Assembly: GCA_963819385.1 (NCBI GenBank)
Contig: CAWFVV010000003.1
Location: forward strand, 1,252,144 to 1,316,143
Direction of reading: 5' to 3'
DNA length: 64,000 nucleotides
From: JAVDCA01 sp963819385
GTDB lineage: Bacteria; Pseudomonadota; Alphaproteobacteria; Rhizobiales; Xanthobacteraceae
A program made the position numbers and the translations under genes. Positions 10,112 to 19,381 of the stretch are shown here, piece after piece (within the stretch, counting starts at the first letter, position 1; each line of letters starts with the position of its first letter). Under the pieces are notes generated by a model that was given only the letters and a program-made list of their open reading frames with translations, was not told the origin of the DNA and ran no database searches.

Positions 10112-11341
10112 ATGACGAGCCCTCCGACCGAACCCACCATCCGCTTTGACCCCGACGCACATGGCCCGCTCGACGGCGTGCGCGTGCTCGATCTCTCGCG
10201 CCTCGTCGCCGGCAACATGCTGTCGCTGCAGCTCGCCGATTTCGGCGCCGACGTCGTCAAGGTCGAGCCGCCGGCCGGCGATCCGCTGCGTGACTGGCGC
10301 GATGCGGGCCAGTCGCTGCACTGGAAGACCTATGCGCGCAACAAGCGCTCGCTGGTGCTCAACCTGCGCCACGCGTCGGCGCGCGACGCGCTGCTCCGCC
10401 TTGTCGCGGGCACCGACGTGTTCATCGAAAACTTTCGCCCCGGCACGCTCGAGGAGATGGGCCTCGGGCCCGAGATCCTGCACGCGCGCAATCCGGGCCT
10501 CGTCATCGTGCGCGTTTCCGGCTTCGGCCAGACCGGGCCGTATGCGCCGCTGCCCGGCTTCGGCACGCTGGTCGAGGCGATGAGCGGCTTTGCGGCGCGC
10601 ACAGGATTCCCGGACCGCGAGCCAGTGCTGCCGCCGCTCGCGCTCGCCGACATGATCGCCGGCCTCTACGGCGCGTTCGCGACCGTGACGGCGCTGCGCG
10701 CGCGCGACAACGACACTGGGCGCGGTCAGGTGATCGATCTGACCCTGCTCGAGTCGATGTTCTCGGTGCTCGGGCCGGAAGCCGCGATCTACCGCGCGAC
10801 CGGCGCCGTCAAGGAGCGCACCGGCAGCGGCTCCAACACCTCGGCGCCGCGCAACGTCTATCGCTGCGCCGACGGGAAATACGTCGCCATGTCCGGCTCG
10901 ACCGAGACCATGGCGCGCCGCATCTTCGAGACCATCGGCCGGGCCGACATGCTCGCCGACGAACGCTTCCGCACCAACAGCGCACGCGTCGCCCACCGCG
11001 ACCTGGTCGATGCCGCCGTCGGCGGCTGGTTCGCGCAAAAGACGCATGACGAAGCGCTCGCGCACATGCGCGCCGCCGGCGTCACGGTCGGGCCGGTCTA
11101 CGATATCGCCGACGCGATGGCGGACGCGCATTTCCAGGAGCGTCCCGTCATCGTCGAGGTCGAGGATCAGGAGCTCGGCAGCCTGCCGATGCACGACATC
11201 GTGCCGCGCCTCTCGGCGACGCCGGGCGTCTGGCGCCGCCCGGCGCCGGCGCTCGGCGAGCACACCGATGTGGTGCTCGGCGAGGCGGGACTCGATGCGG
11301 ATGCGATCGCGCGCCTGCGCGAGGAGGGGGCGGCCGCGTGA
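10112..11341 (+). CDS. CaiB/BaiF family (class III) CoA-transferase
   Basis: 409 residues, normal length for the family, which moves CoA between carboxylic acids via an aspartyl-CoA thioester. Motifs: the opening GVRVLDLSRLVAGN, LADFGADVVKVEPP, the NFRPGTLEEMGLG block, VSGFGQTGPY, and the catalytic aspartate in LALADMIAG (Asp180). It stands alone: the zinc-ribbon gene upstream and a small secreted-protein gene on the opposite strand downstream give no substrate clue, so a formyl-, succinyl- or carnitine-type role cannot be chosen. Confidence 0.92.
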   Translation: MTSPPTEPTIRFDPDAHGPLDGVRVLDLSRLVAGNMLSLQLADFGADVVKVEPPAGDPLRDWRDAGQSLHWKTYARNKRSLVLNLRHASARDALLRLVAGTDVFIENFRPGTLEEMGLGPEILHARNPGLVIVRVSGFGQTGPYAPLPGFGTLVEAMSGFAARTGFPDREPVLPPLALADMIAGLYGAFATVTALRARDNDTGRGQVIDLTLLESMFSVLGPEAAIYRATGAVKERTGSGSNTSAPRNVYRCADGKYVAMSGSTETMARRIFETIGRADMLADERFRTNSARVAHRDLVDAAVGGWFAQKTHDEALAHMRAAGVTVGPVYDIADAMADAHFQERPVIVEVEDQELGSLPMHDIVPRLSATPGVWRRPAPALGEHTDVVLGEAGLDADAIARLREEGAAA

Positions 11342-11424
11342 CGTGAACGTTCACTCGCCCTCGACCAGAAAATCTCGGCGCAGCACGGACGGCGGGACTT
11401 CGATGCGGAGGCTCACGCCCTGAG

Positions 11425-11706
11425 CTAGCGCAGGCAGTCGTAGAGATACACGCCCTGCTGCCCGTGCCTCTCCGTCCGTTGCATCAGCGCCGAGCGGATA
11501 AACCGCGCCTTGCCGCCCTCGATCTCGCAACTTACCCGGGCCGCATGGTCGGCTTGCCGCCGCGAGTGCGTATCCGGAAAGCGCGGCATCCACACCTTGA
11601 CGGCGATGCCCGCGGGTATTGCCGGCATGACCTCGATGGACTCCGCGGTTGCGGTGGCCCCGCCGGACAACAGAGCCAGCGCCGCAGCGAGACAGGTCAG
11701 CCGCAT
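11425..11706 (-). CDS. Small secreted protein of unknown function
   Basis: 93 residues: signal peptide (MRLTCLAAALALLSGGATATA) and a ~70-residue mature part with two cysteines (SCEIEGG near the middle and YDCLR at the end), which may form a disulphide. Start 11706 follows CCAGGAGGAGAAC. No recognisable domain. The gene is convergent with the CoA-transferase and divergent from the next small secreted-protein gene. Confidence 0.65.
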   Translation of the reverse strand: MRLTCLAAALALLSGGATATAESIEVMPAIPAGIAVKVWMPRFPDTHSRRQADHAARVSCEIEGGKARFIRSALMQRTERHGQQGVYLYDCLR

Positions 11707-11961
11707 GGTTCTCCTCCTGGTCTTGGCCTGATCGTAGCACGGCCATTGCGCATCGGCAGCGAGCCATTTGCCCTATGCTATCTCTGGTTCACTCAAACGC
11801 CATGGCAGCCGTGCTCAACACGTGAGCAGGGTGCTGCGCGGACGTGGTCGAGGCCAATTTATTTACGGCGACTTTACGTTCGATCGGCGCCTCGAATGTT
11901 GACAGTCGGTCGCCGCCGGGGCCGAGTGGACCTGTCGATCCTTAACCACGGGGAAATCATT

Positions 11962-12327
11962 ATGAAATCCATCCTGCTCGCTTTGACGCTATCCGCTGCG
12001 GCGCTGACGATGTCGTCGTTTGCCGCGGATCAGCGCAACGTGACGGTCATCAACGGCACCGGCTACGGCATCAAATTTCTCGGCTTCAACAATCCCGGCG
12101 ACAACGACTGGTCGGACAATGAGCTCAGCGGCGTCATGGGTGATGGCGGCAGCCAAGATGTGAAGTTCAGCACCGCGGACAAGGGCTGCAAGTGGAATTT
12201 CAAGATCGAATGGGCCGACCCCGGCTATCCGGGCGTGATCTGGCACGGTGTCGATCTGTGTCAGATCAATTCGCTGACGCTGAAATACGACAGGGCCACG
12301 GACAAGACTTCCGCTGAAGTTCGCTAG
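11962..12327 (+). CDS. Small periplasmic protein of unknown function
   Basis: 121 residues with a clear signal peptide (MKSILLALTLSAAALTMSSFA, cleavage before ADQ). The mature start VTVINGTGYGIKFLGF resembles short alphaproteobacterial secreted proteins that open with a V-N-x-TGY strand (often mislabelled argininosuccinate lyase in databases). Two cysteines (KGCKWNF, VDLCQIN) may pair. A GGGGAAA ribosome-binding stretch precedes ATG 11962, and a strong terminator follows the stop. Confidence 0.75.
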   Translation: MKSILLALTLSAAALTMSSFAADQRNVTVINGTGYGIKFLGFNNPGDNDWSDNELSGVMGDGGSQDVKFSTADKGCKWNFKIEWADPGYPGVIWHGVDLCQINSLTLKYDRATDKTSAEVR

Positions 12328-12349
12328 CTCTCGCTGGCTCTCGATAGGC

Positions 12350-12391
12350 GTGCGGCCGTGCCGGCGACATCGGGCGCGGCCGCACTTTTTT
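12350..12391 (+). terminator. Rho-independent terminator after the small periplasmic gene
   Basis: GTGCGGCCG (12350-12358) pairs with CGGCCGCAC (12377-12385), followed directly by TTTTTT (12386-12391). It lies 22 bases after the stop of the 121-residue gene. Confidence 0.85.
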
Positions 12392-12657
12392 GATCGGCGC
12401 CTGCTCGACCACGAGGCCTCGCGCCACTCGCTGTTCGTTCACCAGCTCATTCAAGCGCCATGAGCCCGGCCGTTTCCGCGCCAGCTTCGGTTCGCCCGGC
12501 GTGATTGAAGCGCGGGAGTGTCGCGCTCGTCCCTTATGCGGATCTCTACGGCAACTCCTTGCGTGCCGACACTATTCTCCGCACGTGTGTTCTTTCCGCA
12601 ATAGCTGGCGGTAGCAACGCGGGTTATGATTGATGCGGGGGGCTATCGGGGAATCGC
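12392..12657. other. Intergenic region upstream of the triple-barrel gene
   Basis: Together with the terminator before it, this makes a 330-base stretch without a gene. It should hold the promoter of the barrel gene; a GGGGAATC ribosome-binding stretch at 12648-12655 is visible, and nothing else stands out. Confidence 0.4.
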
Positions 12658-14874
12658 GTGCCAAGACTTCTTCTCGTCGCGGTCGGCGTGGTGGCGTTGA
12701 GCGCGGCCGGTGGCGCTCCCGTGCGGGCGGCCGATCTGCCGTTCAAGGCGCCGCCTGCGGTGCCAGCCTGGAGCTGGGACGGTTTCTACCTCGGCGGGCA
12801 CGCGGGCGCTGCCTGGATGCACGATCCGCTGCAAGAGCCGCTGTTTCCCGGGCAGAGCACGCCGAGCCTCGGCAATATCAATTCGCCGGGGGTCCTCGCC
12901 GGCTTCCAGGCCGGCGCCAACTGGCAGAGGGGCGCCTGGCTCACCGGTCTCGAGTTCGACATCTCCGCCACCTCGGCCCATGGCACGTCGTCGGCCGCGG
13001 GCACTGGCCCGGTCGTCGGCGGGACCGGCACGGAGTCGGTCACGCTTGCCGAGAGGGCCGAGATGCTCGGCTCCGGCCGCCTGCGCTTCGGCTATCTGCC
13101 GCGGCCCGATCTGCTGCTCTACGGCACCGCTGGTCTCGCCTGGGCCCGCGTCGATCTGTCGTCCAATGAGCTCATGACCGGGCCTGCGTCCCTCGCCGCC
13201 ACCACCACCCTGCCGACCTGGCGCTTCGGCTGGGTTGCCGGTGTCGGGGCGGAGATGCGGCTCGCGAACACCAATTGGCTCGGCCGCCTCGAATACCTGC
13301 ACTACGACTTCGGCGACGCGAGCAATTCGACGGTGACCACCATTGGCGGCGCCGATGCGGGCACCCTCGCCGCAACCGAGGGGCCGATGACGGTCGATGT
13401 CGTCCGCGCCGGCCTGAGTTACAAGTTCGGCGGCGCGGGCCCGGCCGGCGACGTGGCCGGCTCCGGGCCTTTTGCCTGGGCATCGCCGGCGGCATCCTCG
13501 TCCTCGACCGCGCCGTGGAATTGGGCCGGCCCCTATGCGGGCGTGCATGCCGGCTATGGCGGGACACGCGACCGCCTCGACGAGTTCTTCGGCAACGGCC
13601 TCATGCACGGCATCGACGGGCAGGGCGGCCTCGGCGGCTTCCAGGCCGGCGCCAACTGGCAGAGCGGAAGGCTGGTCGGCGGTCTGGAGAGCGACCTCTC
13701 GGTGACGAACATCCACGGCCAGAATGGCGCGGCGGGCACCTCCGTGACCCCCTTCGTGACGACCGCCGCGAGCGGCACGGTGGGCGAAGAGTTTCGCCTG
13801 CTCGGCTCGGCGCGGGCGCGGTTTGGCTATCTGGTTTCGCCGACGACGCTTCTCTACGGCACCGGCGGTCTCGCCTGGACCCAGATCACCGAAACCGTGG
13901 ACTCCGTCCAGACGACGACCATCGCGGGCTTTCCCGTCCCCACCACCACCACGACCATCGGCAACGCCTCCGCGCCGACCTGGCGGTTCGGCTGGGTCGC
14001 CGGCGTCGGCGCCGAGCAGCGGATCGGGGCGACCAACTGGACCGGGCGACTCGAATACCTGCACTACGATTTCGGCGAGACCGGCAGTGCGGTGAGCACC
14101 GTCACGACCGGCGGGGTGACGACCGTCACGCCGCTCCTCGCGAGCAACCACATGACCGCCGACGTCGTGCGCGCCGGCGCGAGCTACCGGCTCGTCGGCG
14201 ACGGCGGCGCCGCGCCGGCGCGGTTCGACGATGCTCCGACCCCGACGAGCTGGAACGGCTTCTATCTCGGCGTCCATGGCGGCGGCGGCGTGGGCAACGA
14301 TCAGATCCGCGTCTCGGGCACGGTTCCGCTGTCCGACGTCCATTCCGCGGGCTGGCTCGCTGGCGGCCAGGCCGGCGCGAACTGGCAAGCCGGCCGCTGG
14401 CTCGCCGGCCTCGAGATCGATGCCTCCACCACCGGCATCAAAGGATCGACCTCGGGGACATTGGGCGCCGTCCCGGGGTCTTTCACATCTAAATCCCTCA
14501 CCGACAAGTTCGAGCTCCTCGGCTCCGCCCGCGCGCGGCTCGGCTGGCTGGCGTGGCCGAATCTTGTCGTCTACGGCAGCGGCGGCCTCGCCTGGGCCCA
14601 GGTCCTGCAAGCGACCGCCACCGAAAGCTCAGGCTTTGGCATCGACTCCACCACCGCACAGACCCAGGAGTCCTGGCGGTGGGGCTGGGCCGCGGGCCTC
14701 GGGGCCGAGACGCGGATCCATGGCAATTGGCTCGGCCGCCTCGAATATCTGCACTACGACTTCGGCAAGTTTGCCAGTACGACCCAGTCCTCCGGCGGGT
14801 CCACCGTCATCTTCAGCGAAAACCGTCTGACCACCGACGTCTTGCGTGTCGGTCTGAGCTACCAGTTGAATTGA
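12658..14874 (+). CDS. Outer-membrane protein with three tandem Omp31-like beta-barrel domains
   Basis: 738 residues, about three times the usual Omp25/Omp31 length. A signal peptide (MPRLLLVAVGVVALSAAGGAPVRAAD) is followed by three homologous units: residues ~38-257, ~287-512 and ~531-738. Each begins with W-(D/A/N)-G-x-Y-x-G-x-H-(A/G)-G, has G-F/G-QAGANWQ, then LLGSxRxRxGYL/WL, a GTGGLAW-type strand, GWVAGVGAE/GWAAGLGAE, and LGRLEYLHYDFG, and closes with a VLRVGLSYKF-type terminal strand. Units are separated by short Ala/Ser/Pro linkers. Start is GTG 12658 after GGGGA. The whole could form three linked barrels; whether all insert is unknown. Confidence 0.88.
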   Translation: MPRLLLVAVGVVALSAAGGAPVRAADLPFKAPPAVPAWSWDGFYLGGHAGAAWMHDPLQEPLFPGQSTPSLGNINSPGVLAGFQAGANWQRGAWLTGLEFDISATSAHGTSSAAGTGPVVGGTGTESVTLAERAEMLGSGRLRFGYLPRPDLLLYGTAGLAWARVDLSSNELMTGPASLAATTTLPTWRFGWVAGVGAEMRLANTNWLGRLEYLHYDFGDASNSTVTTIGGADAGTLAATEGPMTVDVVRAGLSYKFGGAGPAGDVAGSGPFAWASPAASSSSTAPWNWAGPYAGVHAGYGGTRDRLDEFFGNGLMHGIDGQGGLGGFQAGANWQSGRLVGGLESDLSVTNIHGQNGAAGTSVTPFVTTAASGTVGEEFRLLGSARARFGYLVSPTTLLYGTGGLAWTQITETVDSVQTTTIAGFPVPTTTTTIGNASAPTWRFGWVAGVGAEQRIGATNWTGRLEYLHYDFGETGSAVSTVTTGGVTTVTPLLASNHMTADVVRAGASYRLVGDGGAAPARFDDAPTPTSWNGFYLGVHGGGGVGNDQIRVSGTVPLSDVHSAGWLAGGQAGANWQAGRWLAGLEIDASTTGIKGSTSGTLGAVPGSFTSKSLTDKFELLGSARARLGWLAWPNLVVYGSGGLAWAQVLQATATESSGFGIDSTTAQTQESWRWGWAAGLGAETRIHGNWLGRLEYLHYDFGKFASTTQSSGGSTVIFSENRLTTDVLRVGLSYQLN

Positions 14875-15100
14875 CGCGCGCGACCGGCGGCGCCGCTTTG
14901 AATCCGACGTTCGCGATCGCGCCCGCCGCGAAATTCGTGTGAAGGCCTGCACGCAACGGCTGACGCGGAACGCAAAGCCGTTGCGTTGACAGCAAAATGA
15001 CGCGTCCGTAGGCTCGTTCGCGCAAATTGTCGTTGCAAAAATCGCGGATCGATGGGGCCGGCGCGCAGCAGCGCGGGATCCCGTCGCGGGGAGGATCGGC

Positions 15101-16108
15101 ATGATCGCGTGCAATCGCAAGGCCGTTGCCGTGTCCGTCGCGGCGACGCTCGGCCTGTCGTTGAGTGCCGTGATCCTCACCGGTGGGCAGGCGCCCGCGG
15201 AAGAGTGGAATTTCTACATGCACCAGTCGGCGCCGAATTTCGCGACGTCGCGCGGCGCTAAATTGTTCACCGAGGAGATCGACCGCGAGACCAACGGCGC
15301 GCTGAAGGTCCGGCTGCATCTCGCCGGCACGCTGCAGATCAGCGCCAGCAACATCACCCAGGCCGTGGGCGGCAATGTCGTGCAGATCGGCGACGACCTG
15401 TTCAATTCCGGGAACATCCCGGTCACCGGCATCCTGCGGCTGCCGATGCTGATCCAGTCCTACGACGATTTCGCCAAGGCCGATGCGGTGCTCAAGCCGT
15501 ACATCGAGAAGGCCTACCGGCAGAAGGGCGCGACGCTTCTCGCCTCATATACGTATCCGCTGCAATTCATGTGGGGTCGCAAGAAGCTCAAATCGCTCGC
15601 CGACATCAAGGGCCTCAAGCTGCGTGTCGCCCAGCCCGAGCAGGGCGAGTTCGTCCGCCGCTTCGGCGGCACCTCGATCACCATGAGCGCGCCGGAAGTC
15701 CCCTCGGCGCTCGACCGCGGCGTGGTCGACGGCATCTTCACGGCCGGCGTCGGCGCGGTGCTGTGGAAGGACCTGCTCAAATACGGCTACGTCCTGATCA
15801 TCAACGTCAATAATTCCTACTTCATCGCCAACACCGAAGCCTTCAACAAGCTTACGCCGGATCTGCGCGAGAAAGTGCGCAAGGTCGCGCAGGACGCCGC
15901 GCGCTGGGATCAGGAGACGATGCAGAAGGAGGAGGCTGAATCGGTCCAGGTCCTCACCGCCGCCGGATACACCTTCACCAAGGCGACCGCGGAGGAGAAT
16001 GCGCGCGCGGTGGCCGAGATGAAGCCGTACTGGGACGAGTGGGCGAAGGCGCGCGGTCCCGAGATCGTCGAGGCGCTGGCCAAGGTGCGGGCGGCGCTCG
16101 GCAAATAG
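15101..16108 (+). CDS. dctP: TRAP transporter solute-binding protein, DctP type
   Basis: Periplasmic receptor of a TRAP carboxylate transporter, 335 residues with a signal peptide ending near residue 34 (GGQAPAEEW). Family blocks: FYMHQSAPNFATSRGAKLFTEEI, the LKVRLHLAGTL strand, and IKGLKLRVAQPEQGEF, where the arginine that holds the substrate carboxylate lies. ATG 15101 follows GGGGAGGATC. It is intact, in contrast to dctQ and dctM, which follow at once. Upstream 226 bases should carry the operon promoter. Confidence 0.92.
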   Translation: MIACNRKAVAVSVAATLGLSLSAVILTGGQAPAEEWNFYMHQSAPNFATSRGAKLFTEEIDRETNGALKVRLHLAGTLQISASNITQAVGGNVVQIGDDLFNSGNIPVTGILRLPMLIQSYDDFAKADAVLKPYIEKAYRQKGATLLASYTYPLQFMWGRKKLKSLADIKGLKLRVAQPEQGEFVRRFGGTSITMSAPEVPSALDRGVVDGIFTAGVGAVLWKDLLKYGYVLIINVNNSYFIANTEAFNKLTPDLREKVRKVAQDAARWDQETMQKEEAESVQVLTAAGYTFTKATAEENARAVAEMKPYWDEWAKARGPEIVEALAKVRAALGK

Positions 16109-16121
16109 ATCCCGACAGATC

Positions 16122-16731
16122 ATGGCGCAGATCGAGCAGGGCGAGGCGCGCGGCCGCCCAACGGCCCACCGGCTCGAGGAAAGCATCGTCGAGCGCATCT
16201 GCAAGCTCGCCTGCGTCGCCGCCTTGGCCGTGATGCTGGTCGTGATCGGCGTCGACATCCTGACGCGGTGGCTGTTCAACTTTTCTTTCGAGATTTCCGA
16301 CGAGCTCGGCGGCTACATGCTTGGTGATGATCGCCTTCGTCAGCCTGCCGGTGTGCCAGGTCAGCGACAGCTTCCATCGCGTCGAGTTGGTGCAGTCGCG
16401 CCTCTCGCCGTTCGGACGCGCGCTGTCGCGTGTCGTCTTCGATCTCCTTTCCTTCGCGTTCTGCGCCCTGCTGCTGTGGCAGCTCACGCGCTTCGAGATG
16501 TCCTCGTTCCGGTTCGGCGATCGTGCCCCGACCTACCTGGCGACGCCGCTGTGGATTCCGCAGGCCGTGATGGCGCTGGGTGCTGCGGCCTTGTGCTTCA
16601 GCATGGTGCGCACGCTCGCGGCCGACATCGCCGGCTTGCGCCGGGCGCGCGTGTCCCGGCGAAGTGGACGCCGGTTCGCCGAAAAGGACACGCGCCAACC
16701 ACGAAAAGCCGATGGCGGAGGGCGCCCGTGA
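16122..16731 (+). pseudogene. dctQ: TRAP transporter small permease DctQ, frameshifted
   Basis: Encodes the small four-helix membrane subunit of the TRAP transporter, 13 bases after dctP. The first frame gives MAQIEQGEARGRP... ILTRWLFNFSFEISDELGGYM, then one extra base (C at 16320) shifts the frame; the second part continues LVMIAFVSLPVCQVSDSFHRVE... to a TGA at 16729-16731. Removing that base restores a normal ~203-residue DctQ. The stop overlaps the GTG start of dctM (GTGA). The reading is otherwise undamaged, so sequencing error and recent mutation are both possible. Confidence 0.82.
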
Positions 16732-18035
16732 GCCCTGACGTCCAGATCGTCGTCACCTTCGTCTTCTTTCTCGTGCTGCTCGCGTGCGGCATGGCGGTGC
16801 CGTTCGCGATCGCGGTCCCGGCGATGCTCTATCTGCTGCTGCAGGGCGGCCTGCCGAGCCTCAACAGCCTGGGGCTGGTCAGCTGGGGCAGCATGAACAG
16901 CTTCGTGCTGACCTGCGTGCCGCTGTTCATGCTGATGGCGGAGATCCTGCGCGTCAGCGGCCTGAGCAGCCGCATCTATGGCGGCCTCGCCAAGCTGGTG
17001 GCGCGGCTGCCCGGCGGGCTGCTGCAGACCAACATCGCCGGCTGCGCGATCTTCGCCTCGGTCAGCGGATCGAGCATCGCGACCGCGGCCTCGATCGGCG
17101 GCGTGGCGCTGCCGCAGCTCATCCGCCGCAACTACGACCGCCGCCTGGCGGCCGGGTCGCTTGCCGCCGGCGGCACGCTCGGCATCCTGCTGCCGCCGAG
17201 CTTCGGCATGATCGTCTACGGCACCTTCACGGAAACCTCGGTGCCGAAGCTGTTCATGGCCGGCGTCGTGCCCGGCCTGATCATGACGGCGGCCTTCATG
17301 CTCTATATCGCGGTCCATGCCTCGGCGGTGCCGGCCGTGGCGCCGCGCGAGTCCGGGCCCGCGCTCGCTGCACGAGCTCCTCGTCGCGCTGGCCGACGTC
17401 CTGCCCGTTCGGCATGCTCATCGCCGGCACGCTCGGCGGCATCTATGCGGGGCTCGTCACCACGACCGAGGGCGCGACCATCGGCTGCATCCTGGCGATC
17501 GTCCTCGGCGCCGTGTTCGGCAACCTGACGCTGCGCGGCCTGCATCGACGCGATGTACAGCACGATCAGGTTCTCCGGCAACATCCTGTTCATCATCTTC
17601 ACGGCCTACATCTTCTCCTATGCGATCAGCTTCGCGGGCGTCGGCGAGAAGGTCACGGCGTTCATCGTCGGCCTGCACCTGTGCGCGGCTCGAATTCTTC
17701 CTGGCGCTGTTCATTCTCTACACCGTGCTCGGCTGCCTGATCGAAAGCCTCGGCATGATCGTGATCACGGTGCCGCTGATCTTTCCGGTGCTGCCGAGCT
17801 ACGGCATCGACCCGCTGCTGTTCGGCGTCGTGCTCGTCCTCTTCGTCGAGCTCGGCCAGATCTCGCCGCCGATCGGCATCAATCTGTTCGTCATCCAGAG
17901 CATCTGGGACGGCAAGTTGAGCGAAGTCATCCTCGGCACCATCCCGTTCCACTCTGACGATGTTCGTGGTGCTTGCGTTGGTGATCCTCGTGGCCCGATC
18001 TCGCGCTTTGGCTGCCCCATCATATGTCGAGATGA
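16728..18035 (+). pseudogene. dctM: TRAP transporter large permease DctM, multiply frameshifted
   Basis: The large (about 12-helix) membrane subunit. From GTG 16728 the frame is good through GIAVP... MSPSFG-like blocks (AGGTLGILLPPSFGMIVYG, residues ~150-168), then the frame changes by +1 near 17353 (extra C in CCC), 17405 (extra C in CCC), 17541 (CTG-C-ATC), 17687, 17950 (extra C in TTCC) and 17990, ending PDLALWLPHHMSR at a TGA (18033-18035). In each frame the protein sequence matches what DctM needs (FGMLIAGTLGGIYAG, FSGNILFIIFTAYIFSYA, LGQISPPIGINLFVIQ). A corrected gene would be about 430 residues. Confidence 0.82.
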
Positions 18036-18049
18036 CAGGAGCCGAACTG

Positions 18050-19237
18050 ATGCAGCGCAGCACTTCGAGGATATCTGACGACCCATACCGGCAGCCTGCC
18101 GCGGCCGCGCGAGCTGACGCGGCTCTATGCCTTGCGCGCCCGCGGGCGAGGCGGTCGATGCCGCCGAGTAATCGATCGCGCCGGCCGCGAGGCGGTGCGG
18201 GCGATCGTGCGCAAGCAGCGTGACGCCGGCATCGACGTCGGCAACAACGGCGAGCAGCAGCGCGACTCCTTCTTCCTCTATCTCAAGGCGCGGCTGTCAG
18301 GGCTCGGCGGAAGCTGGGAGCGGCCGTCGCGCGCCGACGTCGACCGCTATCCGGAATTCAAGCGCATGTGGATCGAGCAGCACGCGAGCAAGACCCAGGT
18401 CTCGGCGCTCGGCGGGCTGCCGAAGGCGATCGGCGAGGTGCGCTATCTCGACGAGCGCGCGATCAACGACGAGTGCCGCCATTTCAAGGCCGTCCTGGCC
18501 GAAAATCCCGGCGTCTTCGTCGAGCCGTTCATGAGCGCGCCGTCGCCCGGCATCCTCGCCATGGCGGTGCGAAACGAGCACTACGATACGCTGGCGAACT
18601 ATCTCGCGGCGCTCGGCACGCGCGCTTCAGGTCGAATACGAAGCGATCGTGCAAGAACGGGCTGCTGCTGCAGATCGATGCGCCCGATCTCGCGCTCGAG
18701 CGCCACATCACCTACAAGGACCAGCCGGTTTCCGAATTCGTCGCATTCGTCGAGCAGGTCGTCGCGACCATCAATCAGGCGCTCGCGAACGTTCCGCGCG
18801 ACCGCGTCCGCCTGCACGTGTGCTGGGGCAACTCCGAGTCGCCGCACGATTGCCGACGTGCCGCTCGAGGACATTCTGCCCGCCCTGCAGCAGGCGCAAT
18901 GTCGGCGGCTTCGTGTTGCCCTTCGCCAATCCGCGCCACGCCCACGAATTTCGCTGCTTCGCCAAGCATCCGCTCGCGGACGATCAGGTCCTGGTGGCGG
19001 GCGTCATCGACAGCCTGACCAATTTTGTCGAGCATCCCGGAGGTCGTGGCCGATCGCATCGAGCGCGTCGCCGCGGTCGTCGGCGATCCGTCACGCGTGC
19101 TGGCCGGAACCGATTGCGGCTTCGATACCTCGGCCGGCTGGGGCCGCGTCGCCGAGGACGTGGTCTGGGCGAAGCTCGCGAGCTTGCGCGACGGCGCGCG
19201 GCTCGCGTCGGAGCGGTTGTTCAAGGGGCGTGCGTAG
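18050..19237 (+). pseudogene. MetE-like (cobalamin-independent) methyltransferase, multiply frameshifted
   Basis: A protein of the methionine synthase II / epoxyalkane-CoM-transferase fold. It opens with MQRSTSRI then, after a frame change, LTTHTGSLPRPRELTRLY. Later blocks in successive frames: GNNGEQQRDSFFLYL, NGLLLQIDAPDLALERH, RVRLHVCWGNSESPH, PFANPRHAHE and LAGTDCGFDTSAGWGR. The zinc ligands of the family are visible (His and Cys in HVCWGN, Cys in GTDCGF). At least eight frame changes occur (about 18074, 18140, 18168, 18623, 18652, 18853, 18897, 19037). AGGAG precedes ATG 18050. Position after dctM suggests its substrate may enter by the TRAP system. Confidence 0.8.
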
Positions 19238-19376
19238 CCCGCATGGAGCGAAGCGGAATGCGGGGAAAGCGCTCCCGGATTACGGCGCATCGATCTCGGG
19301 CCTGCCCGAGATCGACATATTTGATGCGCAGGTCGGGTAAACCCGACCTGCGTGCGCCTCCATCCGGGCTACGGTC
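19236..19376. repeat. REP-like palindromic element
   Basis: The 5' edge reads GTAGCCCGCATGGAGCGAAG and the 3' edge GCGCCTCCATCCGGGCTAC, an imperfect inverted repeat with the look of the dispersed 'GTAGCCCGGATGGAGCG' elements of bradyrhizobial genomes. Two further small palindromes lie inside: ATCTCGGGCCTGCCCGAGAT (about 19290-19309) and CAGGTCGGGTAAACCCGACCTG-type (about 19329-19350). It fills the convergent gap between the methyltransferase and the hydrolase, so it may also terminate transcription. Confidence 0.65.
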
Positions 19377-19381
19377 TTCCC

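Noticed and set aside
12643..14610. 655-residue minus-strand frame opposite the triple-barrel gene
   Set aside because: Internal repeats simply mirror the three barrel repeats; no ribosome-binding site and no known domain.
16300..19100. Programmed ribosomal frameshifting as explanation of the frame changes
   Set aside because: Too many sites, no common slippery heptamer, and all the same sign; not a known strategy for such genes.
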